From Clostridia bacterium (GTDB lineage: Bacteria; Bacillota; Clostridia; Oscillospirales; CAG-272), in NCBI GenBank assembly GCA_017472255.1, contig JAFUQU010000016.1, forward strand, positions 62,001 to 126,000: 64,000 bases of DNA, written 5' to 3'. A program made the position numbers and the translations under genes. The notes under the pieces are model-generated. The model was not told the DNA's origin, did not search any database, and was given only the letters and a program-made list of their open reading frames with translations. Position 1 is the stretch's first letter. Every line of letters starts with the position of its first letter. Below are positions 1 through 8,681 of this stretch, piece by piece.

Positions 1-1
1 C

Positions 2-1537
2 GACTACTCGCTTCTGCTCGACGGACTGATGGCGGAACGCGAGCAGGGTATAACCATCGATGTGGCGTATCGTTATTTCACAACAGACAACCGCAGCTTT
101 ATCGTTGCCGATACGCCCGGTCACGAGGAATACACCCGCAATATGGCGGTGGGCGCGTCTTTCGCCGATCTGGCCGTCATTCTGGTGGATGCGTCGCAGG
201 GCGTGCTGGTACAGACACGCCGCCATGCGCGAATCTGCCGCCTGATGGGCATTCGCTATTTCATTTTCGCCGTCAACAAAATGGATCTGGTCGGCTACAG
301 TCAGGCGCGCTTTGAGGAAATTCACGCGCAGATTGACGAGTTGACCGCTGAGCTTTCCCTGGAAAACGTGCAGATTATTCCGCTTTCGGCTACCGAGGGC
401 GACAACGTCACGGCGAAATCGGCGAATATCGGCTGGTACGACGGTCCGGCGCTGCTGGAGTATCTGGAAACGGTCGATATCGCCAGCGACAGCGAGGAAG
501 GCTTCTATATGCCCGTTCAGCGTGTCTGCCGTCCCGACCATACATTCCGTGGTTTTCAGGGACAGATCGAGTCGGGCAGCATCCGTGTGGGCGACGAAAT
601 TATTACGCTCCCCAGCGGCGAGCACGCGACGGTGAAGGGCATTCTTGTCACCGATAAAAGCTCCGACAGCGCCCGCCGTGGTCAGCCTGTAACCATTACG
701 CTCGACAGAGAGGTTGATGTTTCGCGCGGTTGTGTGCTTACCAAAGGCACGGATATCGCGCCGTACAAGCGGCTGAAGGTGTCGCTTCTGTGGATGGACG
801 ACGAGGATCTGGTCATCGGCAAGGATTACCTTATCAAGCTCGGCACTAAGACGATTCCGGGCATTCTCGCGGGCGTGGATTACGCGGTGGATGTCAACAC
901 GGGCGAGCATCTGAAAACCGACACACTTTCCAAAAACGGCATTGCCGTCTGCGACATCCTGTTGTCCGATGCCATCGCGGTGGATACGTTCGCGCGTCAC
1001 AAAACGCTCGGCGAGCTGATTCTGATCGACCGTGTGAGCAACATGACCTCCGCCTGCGGCGTTGTGGAAAGCGTCAGTGAGAAGGGCACGTCGTCCTCGG
1101 AGAAGGCGTCGTTCAAATATGGAAATCTCACGGCACGCGGCGATATTTTCGAGGAATTCTACTATGATATCAGCAGCCTGAACGTGCTGAAATATCAGCC
1201 CATCAGCGCAACTTATACGGTTGGCGATGAGATTCCGACCGCCGGAGAGAGCCATCGATATCCCGACAGCTTCGATATCATCGTTTTGCGCGACGGTGTG
1301 GCGATCAAGGTGCGGGAGCGGAAAATTACCGAAATCCTGCCTGCTTCGGAATATACTTACGGCAATGTGCCGGTAATCAACGGCAGAGGCTTTGAAGTGA
1401 AGATTTCGTCGGATGAGGAAGTAAAAGAATTTCTGAATGAGTACGCGCAAACGCCCCAAAATGCGCAGAATGCGTTCTTTGAAAAGTGGGTGCGCTTTGA
1501 TACCTATCGGAAGGTTGTTATCCATTCCGAAAAGTAA
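2..1537 (+). CDS. cysN: Sulfate adenylyltransferase subunit 1, GTPase (5' partial)
   Basis: GTPase subunit of ATP sulfurylase, which with CysD makes adenosine phosphosulfate from sulfate and ATP. The reading frame is open from base 2, so the start and the P-loop lie outside the window. Visible motifs are the switch I run MAEREQGITIDVAYRYF, the G3 motif DTPGH and the G4 motif NKMD, all in typical CysN spacing and followed by EF-Tu-like beta-barrel domains. The last ~100 residues, after about DSFDIIVLRDG, extend past the usual third domain and I do not recognise them. No neighbour on the right belongs to sulfate assimilation, so CysD is probably upstream. Transcription ends at the hairpin just downstream. 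Confidence 0.93.
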   Translation, partial: DYSLLLDGLMAEREQGITIDVAYRYFTTDNRSFIVADTPGHEEYTRNMAVGASFADLAVILVDASQGVLVQTRRHARICRLMGIRYFIFAVNKMDLVGYSQARFEEIHAQIDELTAELSLENVQIIPLSATEGDNVTAKSANIGWYDGPALLEYLETVDIASDSEEGFYMPVQRVCRPDHTFRGFQGQIESGSIRVGDEIITLPSGEHATVKGILVTDKSSDSARRGQPVTITLDREVDVSRGCVLTKGTDIAPYKRLKVSLLWMDDEDLVIGKDYLIKLGTKTIPGILAGVDYAVDVNTGEHLKTDTLSKNGIAVCDILLSDAIAVDTFARHKTLGELILIDRVSNMTSACGVVESVSEKGTSSSEKASFKYGNLTARGDIFEEFYYDISSLNVLKYQPISATYTVGDEIPTAGESHRYPDSFDIIVLRDGVAIKVRERKITEILPASEYTYGNVPVINGRGFEVKISSDEEVKEFLNEYAQTPQNAQNAFFEKWVRFDTYRKVVIHSEK

Positions 1538-1547
1538 TACCAGACGA

Positions 1548-1583
1548 AAAGAAAGCGGATTTTGATGAATCCGCTTTCTTTTT
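1548..1583 (+). terminator. Rho-independent terminator after cysN
   Basis: A perfect 14-bp stem (AAAGAAAGCGGATT with its complement, 1548-1561 and 1568-1581) has a 6-nt loop and runs into T residues. It lies 11 nt after the cysN stop and also separates cysN from the convergent AraC gene. Confidence 0.88.
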
Positions 1584-1623
1584 ATGATGTGGAGCTGCTG
1601 CATCACTCTCAGCACGCAGGGCT

Positions 1624-2379
1624 TCACCCGTGCCGAACGAATTCGCCTGGGGTTACGCCATAACGCTTCGTGAACGCGGTGCGGAAATATTTCGTATCCG
1701 AGAATCCGGACATCGCCGCCACCTGCTTGACCTGATAATATCCCGATCGAAGCAGACTTTTCGCGTAGTCGAAGCGCAGCTCAAGCAGCGCGTTGTGGGG
1801 GGAACTGTCGAAATGCGCTTTGTAAATGCGGCGGAAATAAACCTCGCTCACGTGGCATCGTTCCGCAAGCGCCGCGATGCTCAGCTCCGGGTCGCGGAAA
1901 TTCTTCCGCATATATGATACGCCCGGGGCAATAACCTCGGGGATTTTCCGGGAATCCGCCGATTGAGCGGTGTCCATCGCTTCAAAAATGCGGTAGAGCA
2001 GAGACATACAGCGCGGATAACGCGCGGTACCGCCCGCTTCCCACGCGCGGTGAAGCTCCAGAAACAGCATTGCCGTTCCCTCATCGGCAGGGGTTATTTC
2101 GATTTTCGACCCCTCTCCGGCGATGCAATTTAGATGCAGCACAATCAGTTCTTCGTCGGAATAGCGTATTCTGTAATCCTTCCCGGCGGGAATGTACACC
2201 ACGCTTCCGGTGGGAGCCGTAAAATCCCTGCCGTCAATTTGAAATATACTGCCGCCTTTTATGCGATAAGCCAGCGCGGAATGGGTTCGCCCACACGCAT
2301 CGATGAAGCTGTGCGCGCTTCGGCAGACATGGTAAACATCCTGCAAAATATATGCCGCGCCGGTATCGTTGTAATACAT
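1624..2379 (-). CDS. AraC family transcriptional regulator
   Basis: Cytoplasmic DNA-binding regulator, 251 aa, presumed to respond to a sugar or glycan signal. The N-terminal ~140 residues form a cupin-like sensor (QIDGRDFTAPTGSVVYIPAGKDY). The C-terminal ~100 residues hold two helix-turn-helix motifs (ALAERCHVSEVYFRRIYK and VAAMSGFSDTKYFRTAF) ending in the usual GVTPGEF. The ATG at 2379 follows an AGAGGTG ribosome site. It is divergent from the BNR-repeat gene at 2506, so it most likely controls that gene. The effector cannot be predicted. Confidence 0.9.
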   Translation of the reverse strand: MYYNDTGAAYILQDVYHVCRSAHSFIDACGRTHSALAYRIKGGSIFQIDGRDFTAPTGSVVYIPAGKDYRIRYSDEELIVLHLNCIAGEGSKIEITPADEGTAMLFLELHRAWEAGGTARYPRCMSLLYRIFEAMDTAQSADSRKIPEVIAPGVSYMRKNFRDPELSIAALAERCHVSEVYFRRIYKAHFDSSPHNALLELRFDYAKSLLRSGYYQVKQVAAMSGFSDTKYFRTAFTKRYGVTPGEFVRHG

Positions 2380-2397
2380 GGAATCACCTCTGTTAGT

Positions 2398-2426
2398 ATT
2401 ATATCAAATACAGTTTCGTTTTTCAA
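2398..2426 (-). promoter_or_regulatory. SigA-type promoter of the AraC gene
   Basis: On the minus strand TTGAAA (2426-2421) and TATAAT (2403-2398) are separated by 17 nt, 19 nt upstream of the start codon. Confidence 0.7.
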
Positions 2427-2471
2427 CCCTTTTCTATCATTTTTTCGGTTTATTTTGTGGTGGTTCTGCGG

Positions 2472-2499
2472 TATAATTGAAGAACAAATTTCCGGAGGT
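2472..2499 (+). promoter_or_regulatory. -10 element and ribosome site of the BNR gene
   Basis: TATAAT at 2472-2477 has only a weak -35 (TTTATT, 2449-2454). That fits a promoter needing an activator, such as the divergent AraC protein. GGAGGT at 2494-2499 lies 6 nt before the ATG and fixes the start at 2506. Confidence 0.55.
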
Positions 2500-2505
2500 A
2501 ACAGC

Positions 2506-3792
2506 ATGATCAATCTTGAAAAATCCAAAGAGCTGCGCATCAAGCGCGCCAACACAGACTGGTGGATTCACGAAAAGGCGATGGTGGGCAACAACGGCAA
2601 AACCTACATCGTTTACTCCACTGATATGGGAGAAATTCACATCAAGGAGCTTGACGCCAAGTGCAGCCGGAGCGTCAGCCGCGATTTCTGTCTCTGCCGT
2701 CTGAACTGCAATTATGCCGACGAACACAATTCTCCTTCCGTATGCGTGATGGAGAACGGAAAAATTATCGTCGCGTACACGGGTCACGCGGCGACCCATA
2801 CGCTGAAATACCGCGTCACCGAGCGTCCCTACGATATTTTCTCCTTCGGACCTGAACATACGCTGCATTATTCCCAGAGCGTCACTTACGCCCAGCTTTC
2901 GGAAAATACCGCGAAAGGGCAGCTGTGGCTGTTCTGCCGCGTCCGGGGCGTAACATGGGAATTCCGTTATTCGGAGGATGAGGGCGAAAGCTGGAGCGAG
3001 CCGACGAAATTCCTTGAGTCGGACGCGGGCGGACTGTTCTATTTCGACATCCGCAGGCAGCTGACACCCAAAGGAGAACAGTGGATGTTCGCGCTTTACG
3101 GTCATCCGCGCATTTCGAAGGATCACACAATCCGCAGCGGTATTTTCAACGCGGACGGCGACCTTCTGACCATGGACGGCGAACCGGCGGGCATGAATCT
3201 GTACGAGGGCGGAAAGCTGAGCCTTCCCGAGCTGGCGAAGGTTTACGAATCGCCGGAGGGAACCACCTGCCGTCTGCTGGTGGTTTCGCCCACACAGCCT
3301 TACCGCGTGGGACTGGCGTCCTTTGAGTTGAACAAGCCGGAGACCATCCGTTATTTCAGCGCGACCTGGCGGGACGGCTGCTGGAATCTGTCCGCGCCCA
3401 TTGCGGACGGCGGCGAATTCCTGTCGCCGGACACGATGATTGACGGTTCGCAGACCTATGTGGGCGGCATGGCGTATTACTGGGGCGTCGGCGAGGCGGG
3501 GCTTTATCCGCGTGACAAGGCCGATACCGAGACGAACCGCATCTACATCGCCCGCTTTGACGGCGAAGCCCGCGTGCTGGAGAGCTACATTTCCCTTGAC
3601 TGGGGAAAAACCTACACCCTTGAACAGGTAATCCGCAGAATCCCCAGGGAAGAGAACATCAAAATCTGGCGTCCCACCGTTCCCGCCTATGCGCAGGACA
3701 ATATGCCTGTGTACTGGCATGAGGGCAGCTACGGCGCCCATACCGGCGGCTGGCACTGCGACGCAGTGATGTACGCTGAGTACGACGATTAA
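2506..3792 (+). CDS. BNR-repeat / sialidase-fold protein
   Basis: 428-aa protein of the BNR-repeat (six-bladed beta-propeller) type, probably a glycan-active enzyme or glycan-binding protein. The start is the ATG at 2506, because GGAGGT sits 6 nt upstream; the frame is open further upstream but lacks a ribosome site. An Asp-box-like segment (YSEDEGESWSEPTKF) and the later SLDWGKTYTLEQV mark propeller blades. There is no signal peptide, so it acts in the cytoplasm or on imported material. It is a single gene, divergent from an AraC regulator and closed by a hairpin. The substrate is not predictable, and sialidase catalytic residues are not clear. Confidence 0.75.
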   Translation: MINLEKSKELRIKRANTDWWIHEKAMVGNNGKTYIVYSTDMGEIHIKELDAKCSRSVSRDFCLCRLNCNYADEHNSPSVCVMENGKIIVAYTGHAATHTLKYRVTERPYDIFSFGPEHTLHYSQSVTYAQLSENTAKGQLWLFCRVRGVTWEFRYSEDEGESWSEPTKFLESDAGGLFYFDIRRQLTPKGEQWMFALYGHPRISKDHTIRSGIFNADGDLLTMDGEPAGMNLYEGGKLSLPELAKVYESPEGTTCRLLVVSPTQPYRVGLASFELNKPETIRYFSATWRDGCWNLSAPIADGGEFLSPDTMIDGSQTYVGGMAYYWGVGEAGLYPRDKADTETNRIYIARFDGEARVLESYISLDWGKTYTLEQVIRRIPREENIKIWRPTVPAYAQDNMPVYWHEGSYGAHTGGWHCDAVMYAEYDD

Positions 3793-3803
3793 ACGAATAA
3801 GAG

Positions 3804-3840
3804 TACCCCCTCTGCCGCACAGCCTGGCGGCAGAGGGGTA
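3804..3840. terminator. Hairpin between convergent genes
   Basis: TACCCCCTCTGCCGC (3804-3818) pairs with GCGGCAGAGGGGTA (3827-3840) except for one bulged C. There is no clear T-run, so it is a probable terminator or RNA stabiliser for the BNR transcript. Confidence 0.5.
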
Positions 3841-3873
3841 TGTCTGTTCAGGGATTGTTTGCTTGAACCGGCA

Positions 3874-5276
3874 TCAGCCTTTGTAAACCGACAGATGGCT
3901 GTTCAGTTCGCTGACCAGTTCAACAACGGCGGCAGAGGTTGCGCTGCTGTCTGCGAGAAGCTCCACTGCTTCCTCGTAATGTTCGATGAGACCGCTGTCA
4001 TTTGCGGCAACACCGCTGTCGATGAGGGACTTTGCCTGAAGCACGAGGGCATTCAGCAGAGCACGTTCGGCAGCCGTTGCGGGAGATGCCGCCGTGATGC
4101 TTGCGTAATTGCTGCTGGAAATGGTTACGGTGTAGGTATTTGCGCTGTTGTATGCTTCGGTCATCGTTACCTTGCCGTCCACAACGGCTGCGCCAGAAGC
4201 GACCGTTGTTTTAGATATCGACCGTTACGTCTTCAAGCGCTTCGGGGATGTTCGCGATTACAACGTCCGCGGAACCCTGCGTGAAGGACGCGGTGATGAC
4301 CTCAGAACCGCTGTATGCGGGCTTGATGTAAATACCGTCGAAGGTGTAAACATACGTGCTGTCGGGCATGATGTAAGTGATGGAAGTGACCTTTTCGCCG
4401 ACCAGTTTGGTCAGTTCGGGAAGGTTATCCCAAACGGCGATGTGAGAGTTGTTGGTGCTGTCCTCGCTTACGTTGAAGGGATGTACGCGGTGGAATTCTC
4501 CGTGACGTTGATCTGATAATCGCCCCAGGTGGAGCCGGTCTGAAGCTCGGCGGAAGCGTCGGTCACAACCTTCTCCACGTTGAAATTGGTTGGGGAGTAA
4601 ACCGCCTTTCCGTCAACGATCGAGACGGTTTTGTACTGCTCGGGGGCGTTTCTCAAAACCTTAAAGGTGGGATTCAGCTTGACATAAGCCTCGTAATCTT
4701 CGGCGGCGACCGCAACGTTTACATTCTTAACGCCGAGGATGTTGTAGCCGTCGGTTTTATCTTCGGTGAAGTTCGTGTACATATTGCCGTTGAAGCTCTT
4801 GTACTTTTCTACGGTGGCAGAGGTAATGCCGTCGATGCCGTAATAGTCGATTGTGCTGACGTCGCCGGAGTAGAATTCGGCGTAGGTCAGGGCAGCGGTG
4901 CCGTAAACGATATCATGCTCGCTGAGATCGAAGGTCAGAGTGTCGTGAATATAGCCGCCTGCGACGAGAGCCGCAACCGCGTTCTTGGCGTCTTCGGAAA
5001 TTTCGGCAGTATCGCTGAACTTGGAAAGTGCGGCGATATCTACATCCGTTGCGGTGAGCTTCAGAACATCGGCGATGATGGTCATGGCTTCTTCACGGGT
5101 GAAAACGCCGTCCGCGTCTTTATCGGCGCTTACGACAGGCGATTTGACAAACTGATTCAGAAGCGAAACAAACTGCTCACGGCTTAAAGCGGATTCAGGC
5201 TCAAAATTCGCGGTGCTGAAATTCTTCACCAAACCGTTGTCAAGGAAGAACTGAATGGATTTTTCCGCTAGCGGAT
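3874..5276 (-). pseudogene. Broken SLH/Tp47-like surface protein gene
   Basis: Three reading-frame pieces on the minus strand form one damaged gene. Piece 1 (from about 5276 to 4468) begins inside an S-layer-homology repeat (KSIQFFLDNGLVKNF), continues with a second one (FTREEAMTIIADVLKL) and enters a region like Treponema Tp47-type proteins (YNILGVKNVNVAV). It then shifts frame at STAYIPST. Piece 2 (about 4500 to 4213) resumes as FNVSEDSTNN and reaches YVYTFDGIYIKPAYSG. It stops at VTVDI, and piece 3 (to 3874) resumes as SKTTVASGAAVVDGKV. From memory of the family, roughly 40 residues are missing between pieces 1 and 2. The N-terminus and signal peptide are absent. It is either a true pseudogene or a local assembly problem. 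Confidence 0.7.
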
Positions 5277-5282
5277 GCTAAC
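5267..5282. repeat. Operator-like palindrome copy at a gene-fusion junction
   Basis: GCTAGCGGATGCTAAC matches the palindrome at 8799-8814 in 14 of 16 positions. It lies exactly where the truncated Gx transporter frame ends and the truncated SLH frame begins, and it supplies the Gx stop codon (TAG, 5280-5278). Confidence 0.45.
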
Positions 5283-5484
5283 CATATGCCTGTATAATCG
5301 CTCTGCCGGTTATGGACAGAGCAATGATAAACATGGCGTACACGGTTATCACGTTCGCCAGTCCCAGCTTTACGCCGGGGATGGGAACCGGCACGGGAAT
5401 CTGCGCTTCCACCACAAAAATAATTAATGCGGTGGCTGCCAGCATGGCGTTGCGCGTTAATCGTCCGATTTTACGATTGCTCAT
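5278..5484 (-). pseudogene. Truncated Gx transporter / EetB-like membrane protein
   Basis: The start MSNRKIGRLTRN at 5484 is coupled by an ATGA overlap to the NusG-II gene. The first ~50 residues carry one membrane segment and the family hallmark VPVPIPGVKLGLANVITVYAMF of Gx-transporter proteins (also annotated heptaprenyl diphosphate synthase component I). These are normally about 160-180 aa with several membrane segments. Here similarity stops after about 50 residues and the frame ends at 5278 after 68 codons, directly against SLH-protein sequence in the same frame. The partner is the NusG-II/ApbE operon, an arrangement known in flavin-based electron-transfer loci. It is probably non-functional. 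Confidence 0.6.
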
Positions 5485-5875
5485 TGAATCACACCGTCCA
5501 ATGCAGTTTCTCCGGCTGTGCCCGGGGTCGGCTGGACAAGCTGAATGACCAGCTTGTTCGGCAGACAGACGATGGGCATGGCTCCCGTGGACTGCCACCC
5601 TTGATGGACGCAGACCTGATCCGGGTAATCGGCCGCACTGACGCGGATTCTTCCCGACTCCACGGAAATGGTGTTGCTGCCGTTCGTCCTTCCACGGTAA
5701 AGGTATAGGGCGCTTCGACCGAGGAAAGATCGATGGTCTGAACGCACTTGTTGTCCAGATAGATTTCCGCGATCATGTCCGCTGCCGCGATATCCCGCCG
5801 CATTCGCAGAACGGCGAATACCGATATCGCCGGAACCAGCACGATGCCGATCACCCAGATTCTTGTTTTTATCAT
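5481..5875 (-). pseudogene. NusG domain II (EetA-like) protein, frameshifted
   Basis: The ATG at 5875 overlaps the apbE stop (ATGA). The protein opens with a single membrane anchor (RIWVIGIVLVPAISVFAVL) and the NusG-II start (AEIYLDNKCVQTIDL). Around 5680-5690 the frame must change by one: the start frame reads TVEGRTAA, whereas the family sequence NGSNTISVESGRIRVS, the hallmark CPDQVCVH-like run (YPDQVCVHQGW) and PIVCLPNKLVIQL lie in the other frame. That second frame ends at 5481 in an ATGA overlap with the next gene, so it is the genuine one. The protein would be about 131 aa if repaired. It is either a pseudogene or a one-base sequence error. Confidence 0.7.
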
Positions 5876-6957
5876 CGCACAATCACCAACAGTTCCTTGT
5901 CTGCGTAAGCCTCCGACAGCGTAAAGCTGTCACGCAAGCCTTCCGTAATATGGATATTTCCATCGTCCGTTACGATAATGGCTTCGAATCCTTCATGCGT
6001 CCGCCAGTATTCCGAAGCTTCGTCAAGCCCCATGACAAACAGCGCCGTGGACATGGCATCGCACAGCAGACCGGATTCGCCGACGATTGTCACCGAAAGA
6101 ATCCCGCTGTCGGCGGGCTTACCGGTGGCAGGATCGATGATATGCCAGTAGGTCTTGCCGTCGTCACCGACGAAATACCGTTCGTAGCCGCCGGAGGTGA
6201 TGGCCGCCAGATTGACGAGGGAGAGTACGCCCAGATAATTGTCCGGATCGGTTGGATGCTGGACGGCAATGCGCCACGGGGTTCCGTCCGGCTTGCTGCC
6301 CAGTGCCTGAACATTTCCGCCCAGATTCAGCAGGGCGGAGGTGACGCCGTTTTCTTTCAGCAGATTGCAGAGGACGTCGCCGGTGTAGCCCTTTGCCACG
6401 CTTCCGAGGTCAACCTGAACTTCATCGGGGATGGAAGCGTTCCACCCATCCAGCGTGACGGACGAATAATTCACATTCGCCAAAAGGGCGGCAAGCTCCG
6501 TATCATTCGGAATCCGATGCTCACCGGTGGTGAAGCCCCATGCGCATACGACGGGATACACGGTGACATCCAGCGCGCCCTGCGTGTCTTCGCAAAGTGC
6601 AAGAGCGGTGTTCAGCAGGAATGCGGTTTCATCGGAGAGGACGCTGGTTCCGGTTGCATTGAGCGTATGGATTTCGCTGCCGGGAAGGGTGACGGACAGC
6701 TTATTTTCCAGATCGGTGATGCGTTCTGCTGCCTGATTCAGGATATCTTCTCCATCGCTGTAGACCGTCAGTTCCATGACGGTGTCCATAGCGAAGACGA
6801 TGCGAGAGCGTTTTTCTGCCGAAGCGGAGGCTTGCTCTGTGTCCACCGGAACGGTTTGCGCGGGGAGAGATTGCTGTATATCCGTCGCTGCGTCGGTACG
6901 GGTGCAGCCGGACAGCAGAAGGCAGAGAAAAAGGGACAGAATTCGGTATTTATGCAT
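5872..6957 (-). CDS. apbE: FAD:protein FMN transferase (ApbE lipoprotein)
   Basis: Extracytoplasmic flavin transferase, 361 aa, that links FMN covalently to a Ser/Thr in partner proteins using FAD. A lipoprotein signal (LLLSGC) precedes a linker of about 30 residues. Family motifs follow: MDTVMELTVYS, DLGSVAKGY, LNLGGNVQALG, HIIDPATGKPA and the metal-binding DAMSTALFVMG. It lies 17 nt after the FMN-binding membrane protein, which has two acceptor motifs, so that protein is the likely substrate. It overlaps the NusG-II gene by 4 nt. The gene is intact, although the genes after it in the operon are not. Confidence 0.93.
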   Translation of the reverse strand: MHKYRILSLFLCLLLSGCTRTDAATDIQQSLPAQTVPVDTEQASASAEKRSRIVFAMDTVMELTVYSDGEDILNQAAERITDLENKLSVTLPGSEIHTLNATGTSVLSDETAFLLNTALALCEDTQGALDVTVYPVVCAWGFTTGEHRIPNDTELAALLANVNYSSVTLDGWNASIPDEVQVDLGSVAKGYTGDVLCNLLKENGVTSALLNLGGNVQALGSKPDGTPWRIAVQHPTDPDNYLGVLSLVNLAAITSGGYERYFVGDDGKTYWHIIDPATGKPADSGILSVTIVGESGLLCDAMSTALFVMGLDEASEYWRTHEGFEAIIVTDDGNIHITEGLRDSFTLSEAYADKELLVIVR

Positions 6958-6974
6958 ATGTTATACCCATGTTA

Positions 6975-8681
6975 TCAATTTTGTGCCTGACTCAGTGCGT
7001 CGGCGATTGCTTCCAGCAGACCTTTCGAACTGAAGGTGGCGCCGGTTATCGTATCCACTTCTGTATTTTGTGCGTCGATAACGCTGTCAACAACTTCAAG
7101 CGCTTTGGACCAGAATGCCTGATCATCGGATGTTGAAACTACAATTACGGAAGATATGGAGCCGTCGGTGATCATGACCGCAACCTGAATATTTCCGTTA
7201 TAGCCCGTACCGTTACCGAAGTAAACGCCGTCCGTATATTGCGCGGCGGGTTCGGTTTCGGGAGCGGGAGCAGGTTCGGTTTCAGGAGCGGGAGCAGGTT
7301 CGGTTTCGGGAGCGGGAGCGGATTCGGTTTCAGGAGCAGGAGCAGGTTCAGTTACGGGAGTGGGAGCAGGTTCGGTTTCAGGAGCGGGAGCGGGTTCGGT
7401 TTCAGGAGCGGGAGCGGGTTCGGTTTCAGGAGCGGGAGCAGGTTCAGTTTCGGGGGCGGGAGCAGGTTCGGTTTCGGGAGCGGGAGCGGATTCGGTTTCA
7501 GGAGCAGGAGCGGTCTCGGCTTCGGTAACAGGGTCAGTTTCGGTAACAGGAGCTGTTTCGGTTTCCGGAGTAACGCCGCTCGCCTCGGACAGAGCCTGAT
7601 TTACCGCTTCAATGATGCCGTTCGAGCTGAATGTAGCGCCGGTAATGGTATCCACCTCTGTGCTCTGCGCGGAGAGAATCGTTTCAACAAGCGCCAGCGC
7701 GCTCGACCAGAATGGCTCGTCTTCGTCGGACTCCACAACCTGAATGGATTCAATCATAGTTTCCGATACCGTTACGGCAAGGGTGATATTCCCCGAAAAG
7801 CCCGTGCCGGTTCCATTGTAGGTGCCGCTTTTGTATTTGCCTTCCGCATCGGTGGTATCGGGTGCAGCAGGTGCTTCGGTGGTTTCATCTGCGGCGGAAA
7901 CGGCGGGCTTTTTCGGTGCGAGGGACGGCACGCAGACGAGTGCAAGCACGATAACAGCCGCCGCAGCCGGTAAAGCAGGGGCGATCTTTGCGGTGGAGGG
8001 ATTCTTTTTCAGCATGGCTTTCCGTATGCGCATCGCCGCGTAGACAGCGAAAACAACGGTATAGAGGAAAATGTTGAACAGATATTTCGTCTGTCCTCCG
8101 GCGAGAAACGTGCTGTTCAGAAGCATTACATGGACATAAATCAGCCCGTAGAACACATAAGCCATGCGCTGTAATCTTTTCCAGCTCTTCGGCTTCATTT
8201 TTTTACGTACTGCCGGGAACGAGGTTATCATCAGCGGCAGCATGATGGCAATCAGCACGAGCGAGCAGATTGCCGCCCAAAGCAGCGCGCCGGACAGTCG
8301 TTCCGGGGTGGTGAAAAGCATTACGAAGTATGTCTTACCATAGCCGATATTGTGTCCGAGGGTCAGGATGCAGGCGATGATGGACAATTCCGCGCGGATG
8401 GGCATCAGGCGTTTGATGGCTGCGGAACCGTTCGGCAGAGCGCCCATCATCATGACTACGACGAACAATGCCGTTGCGAAGGCGCAGTTTGCGAAAATCG
8501 GCCAGATATAGCTTTGTACCCATACCGGGAAGCTGCGGTTTAGTCCGGCGTAAGATATGACAATCACCGACAGACTGAGCACGATGGAAACAATGCAAAA
8601 CAGATTGGCGTGCTTTTTGATTGCCTTCGCGCCAAGCCATGCGAGCATAAAAGCCAAAATCAGGCTGATAAGAAAAACCAT
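6975..8681 (-). CDS. Membrane electron-transfer protein with two FMN-binding domains
   Basis: 568 aa. Residues 1-220 hold about six membrane helices like the ferric-reductase/YedZ transmembrane group (SIIACILTLGHNIGYGKTYF, with other His residues in helices), probably binding heme. A Lys/Pro-rich anchor leads to FMN-binding domain 1 (about 285-372), a spacer of PETEPAPA repeats (about 375-478) and FMN-binding domain 2 (about 485-568). Both domains end with the ApbE acceptor motif DTITGATFSS. The role inferred is moving electrons across the membrane to surface flavins. ApbE, NusG-II and Gx genes follow in the operon. The ATG at 8681 has an AGAGGT site. Two palindromes upstream suggest repressor control. 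Confidence 0.85.
   Translation of the reverse strand: MVFLISLILAFMLAWLGAKAIKKHANLFCIVSIVLSLSVIVISYAGLNRSFPVWVQSYIWPIFANCAFATALFVVVMMMGALPNGSAAIKRLMPIRAELSIIACILTLGHNIGYGKTYFVMLFTTPERLSGALLWAAICSLVLIAIMLPLMITSFPAVRKKMKPKSWKRLQRMAYVFYGLIYVHVMLLNSTFLAGGQTKYLFNIFLYTVVFAVYAAMRIRKAMLKKNPSTAKIAPALPAAAAVIVLALVCVPSLAPKKPAVSAADETTEAPAAPDTTDAEGKYKSGTYNGTGTGFSGNITLAVTVSETMIESIQVVESDEDEPFWSSALALVETILSAQSTEVDTITGATFSSNGIIEAVNQALSEASGVTPETETAPVTETDPVTEAETAPAPETESAPAPETEPAPAPETEPAPAPETEPAPAPETEPAPAPETEPAPTPVTEPAPAPETESAPAPETEPAPAPETEPAPAPETEPAAQYTDGVYFGNGTGYNGNIQVAVMITDGSISSVIVVSTSDDQAFWSKALEVVDSVIDAQNTEVDTITGATFSSKGLLEAIADALSQAQN
7246..7527 (-). repeat. 24-bp tandem repeats encoding PETEPAPA
   Basis: About eleven imperfect copies of a 24-bp unit, in frame with the FMN-binding protein, code for an extended Pro/Glu/Thr/Ala linker between the two FMN domains. 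The unit changes at single positions (S for P, PTPV for PAPE). Such arrays expand and contract by slippage. The linker could span the cell wall. Confidence 0.9.

Noticed and set aside
2437..3756. Long antisense open frame over the BNR gene
   Set aside because: Same reason: no ribosome site, no domain, and full overlap with a supported gene.
5278..5284. TAG read-through joining the Gx and SLH frames (and likewise M20 with the following remnant at 45619)
   Set aside because: Both frames continue after TAG, but the joined proteins make no sense, TAG is an ordinary stop elsewhere in the window (for example 53539-53541), and same-frame joining twice is not improbable by chance.
7246..7527. Possible CRISPR array
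   Set aside because: The repeats are contiguous 24-bp coding units without unique spacers, in frame within a gene.
7239..7973. Gly/Phe/Ser-rich rightward frame that looks like a structural protein
   Set aside because: It is the complement of the PETEPAPA-coding repeats in the FMN-binding protein. The amino-acid pattern only mirrors those repeats.
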